Assembly: GCA_017642885.1 (NCBI GenBank)
Contig: JAEPOM010000011.1
Coordinates: 44,324-108,323, forward strand
Length of the DNA stretch: 64,000 nucleotides
Direction of reading: 5' to 3'
From: Henriciella sp.
Lineage (GTDB): Bacteria; Pseudomonadota; Alphaproteobacteria; Caulobacterales; Hyphomonadaceae
The position numbers and the translations under genes are program-made. A model generated the notes under the pieces. The model was not told the DNA's origin. It worked only from the letters and a program-made list of their open reading frames with translations, and did no database searches. Of the stretch, positions 63,037 to 64,000 are shown in pieces; within the stretch, counting starts at the first letter, position 1, and the number at the start of each line of letters is the position of its first letter.

Positions 63037-64000
63037 ATGGTGGCGCGAGTTACGACATTTGCATTTGCCGGCATTGCCGCAAACCCTGTCGACGTTCAGG
63101 TTCACATGGCGGGCGGCAGCCAACCCGCGTTCACCATTGTCGGATTGCCGGACAAAGCGGTTGCGGAGAGTCGCGAGCGGGTACGCGCCGCCTTCAGCGC
63201 GATTGGGCTTGCCCTGCCACCGAAACGCATCACCGTAAATCTGTCGCCGGCCGACCTACCCAAAGAAGGCAGTCACTACGATTTGCCGATCGCGCTCGGC
63301 GTTCTCGCAATCATGGGCATCCTTTCTCCCGATGCATTGGACGGACACGCCGCGATTGGAGAGCTATCGCTTGATGGCAGACTGGAATCCACGATTGGAG
63401 TTTTGCCTGCAGCGATGCAGGCCCTTGATCAGGGACTGCGTCTGATTTGCCCTTATGTCTGCGGACCTGAAGCAGCCTGGGCGGGTGAAGGAAACCTCAC
63501 CGCGCCGGACCTGATAAGCCTGATCAATCATTTCAGCGGACGCGCGCCGCTCTCATGTCCGCCACCCGGTGAACTAACGCCCCCGGATCAGCTGCTCGAT
63601 TTGAAAGACGTCAAAGGCCAAGACGGTGCCAAGCGCGTTCTGGAAATCGCGGCAGCAGGCGGCCACAATCTTCTATTCTGCGGGTCACCGGGATCCGGTA
63701 AATCTATGCTCGCGAAGCGACTTCCCGGGCTGTTGCCGGATCTTTCCGCGAAAGAATTGCTGGAAGCGTCGCAGATTCAGTCTGTTGCAGGCCTGTTGGA
63801 GCGCGGACAATTGTCGCGCGCTCGCCCGTTTCGCGCGCCGCATCACTCCGCCTCCATGGCGGCGCTGGTGGGCGGCGGCATTCGCGCCCGCCCGGGGGAG
63901 ATTTCGCTGGCGCATCATGGCGTTCTCTTCCTCGATGAGTTGCCGGAATTCTCAGGCCAGGCACTGGATAGCCTGAGACAACCGCTCGAGGATGGTGAGG
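63037..64000 (+). CDS. ComM/YifB-family Mg-chelatase-like AAA ATPase, 5' part (cut by window edge)
   Basis: The first 321 codons of a gene continue past the right edge. The N-terminal Lon-like fold includes [40 protein letters not shown] and the conserved GELSLDGRL. The AAA domain has Walker A GSPGSGKS (about 225) and Walker [11 protein letters not shown]. YifB/ComM helps branch migration in natural transformation in some bacteria. Stop and C-terminal motifs lie outside. Confidence 0.9.
   Translation, partial: MVARVTTFAFAGIAANPVDVQVHMAGGSQPAFTIVGLPDKAVAESRERVRAAFSAIGLALPPKRITVNLSPADLPKEGSHYDLPIALGVLAIMGILSPDALDGHAAIGELSLDGRLESTIGVLPAAMQALDQGLRLICPYVCGPEAAWAGEGNLTAPDLISLINHFSGRAPLSCPPPGELTPPDQLLDLKDVKGQDGAKRVLEIAAAGGHNLLFCGSPGSGKSMLAKRLPGLLPDLSAKELLEASQIQSVAGLLERGQLSRARPFRAPHHSASMAALVGGGIRARPGEISLAHHGVLFLDELPEFSGQALDSLRQPLEDGE

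Noticed and set aside
1..64000. tRNA genes, IS elements, prophage, integrase or CRISPR repeats
   Set aside because: No tRNA cloverleaf, transposase, integrase, phage structural gene or regularly spaced repeat array was recognised on reading either strand.

Overview
The window is gene-dense chromosomal DNA (about 58 protein genes, no gap over 300 bases) from an alphaproteobacterium. Evidence for this is the alphaproteobacterial F1-ATPase inhibitor (zeta subunit, DUF1476), the TIGR02301 and CC0125/CC1285 protein families, dimeric NADP isocitrate dehydrogenase, and a Caulobacter-like phoR-pstCAB-phoU-phoB order with no pstS. Moderate GC and several exported or lipid-modified proteins of unknown function fit a marine Hyphomonadaceae/Maricaulales-type bacterium; that placement is inference. 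No tRNA, rRNA, IS element, prophage or CRISPR array was found.

Layout. 1-9.6 kb: truncated MoxR ATPase, exported cyclophilin, soluble hybrid kinase with a CBS pair, ClpP, two envelope proteins of unknown function, thymidylate synthase, and a stand-alone TadG-like vWA protein with an inserted beta-sandwich domain. 9.6-16.6 kb: fused indolepyruvate ferredoxin oxidoreductase divergent from an Lrp regulator, DUF2332, thiolase, DUF1801. 16.7-24.9 kb: M13 peptidase and an RND efflux operon (outer-membrane factor, adaptor, permease). 25.1-32.3 kb: phosphate regulon with a pseudouridine synthase gene between phoR and pstC and a good Pho box before pstC. 32.3-35.0 kb: Lrp regulator divergent from alanine dehydrogenase, then nitronate monooxygenase.

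35-46.3 kb: a repetitive Ala/Asp lipoprotein, SDR, two-domain retropepsin-like protein, D-2-hydroxyacid dehydrogenase, TIGR02301 protein, TrmJ-like methyltransferase, icd, GNAT, a charged repeat protein, DUF1080 lipoprotein, purC and purS separated by a sulfotransferase, then the ATPase zeta subunit, monothiol glutaredoxin and DUF427. 46.3-54.3 kb: rimO, an exported esterase overlapping a Rieske oxygenase with reversed domain order, HerA-like ATPase, aldehyde dehydrogenase, sugar dehydrogenase lipoprotein. 54.5-64 kb: MscS channel, CC0125-family lipoprotein behind a CRP/FNR-type palindrome, SDR, YkvA, YhhN, LpoA-like activator, rsmI, yraN, BON lipoprotein, gshB, a short lipoprotein and a truncated comM/yifB.

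The main functional links are phosphate sensing and uptake (PhoR/PhoB/PhoU/PstCAB), Lrp-controlled amino-acid catabolism at two loci whose control regions share a 10-base word, envelope maintenance and efflux, and RNA modification (RluA, TrmJ, RimO, RsmI). The least ordinary items are the permuted Rieske oxygenase, the TadG insertion and the two-domain retropepsin-like protein. No clearly new multi-gene defence or mobile system was found.
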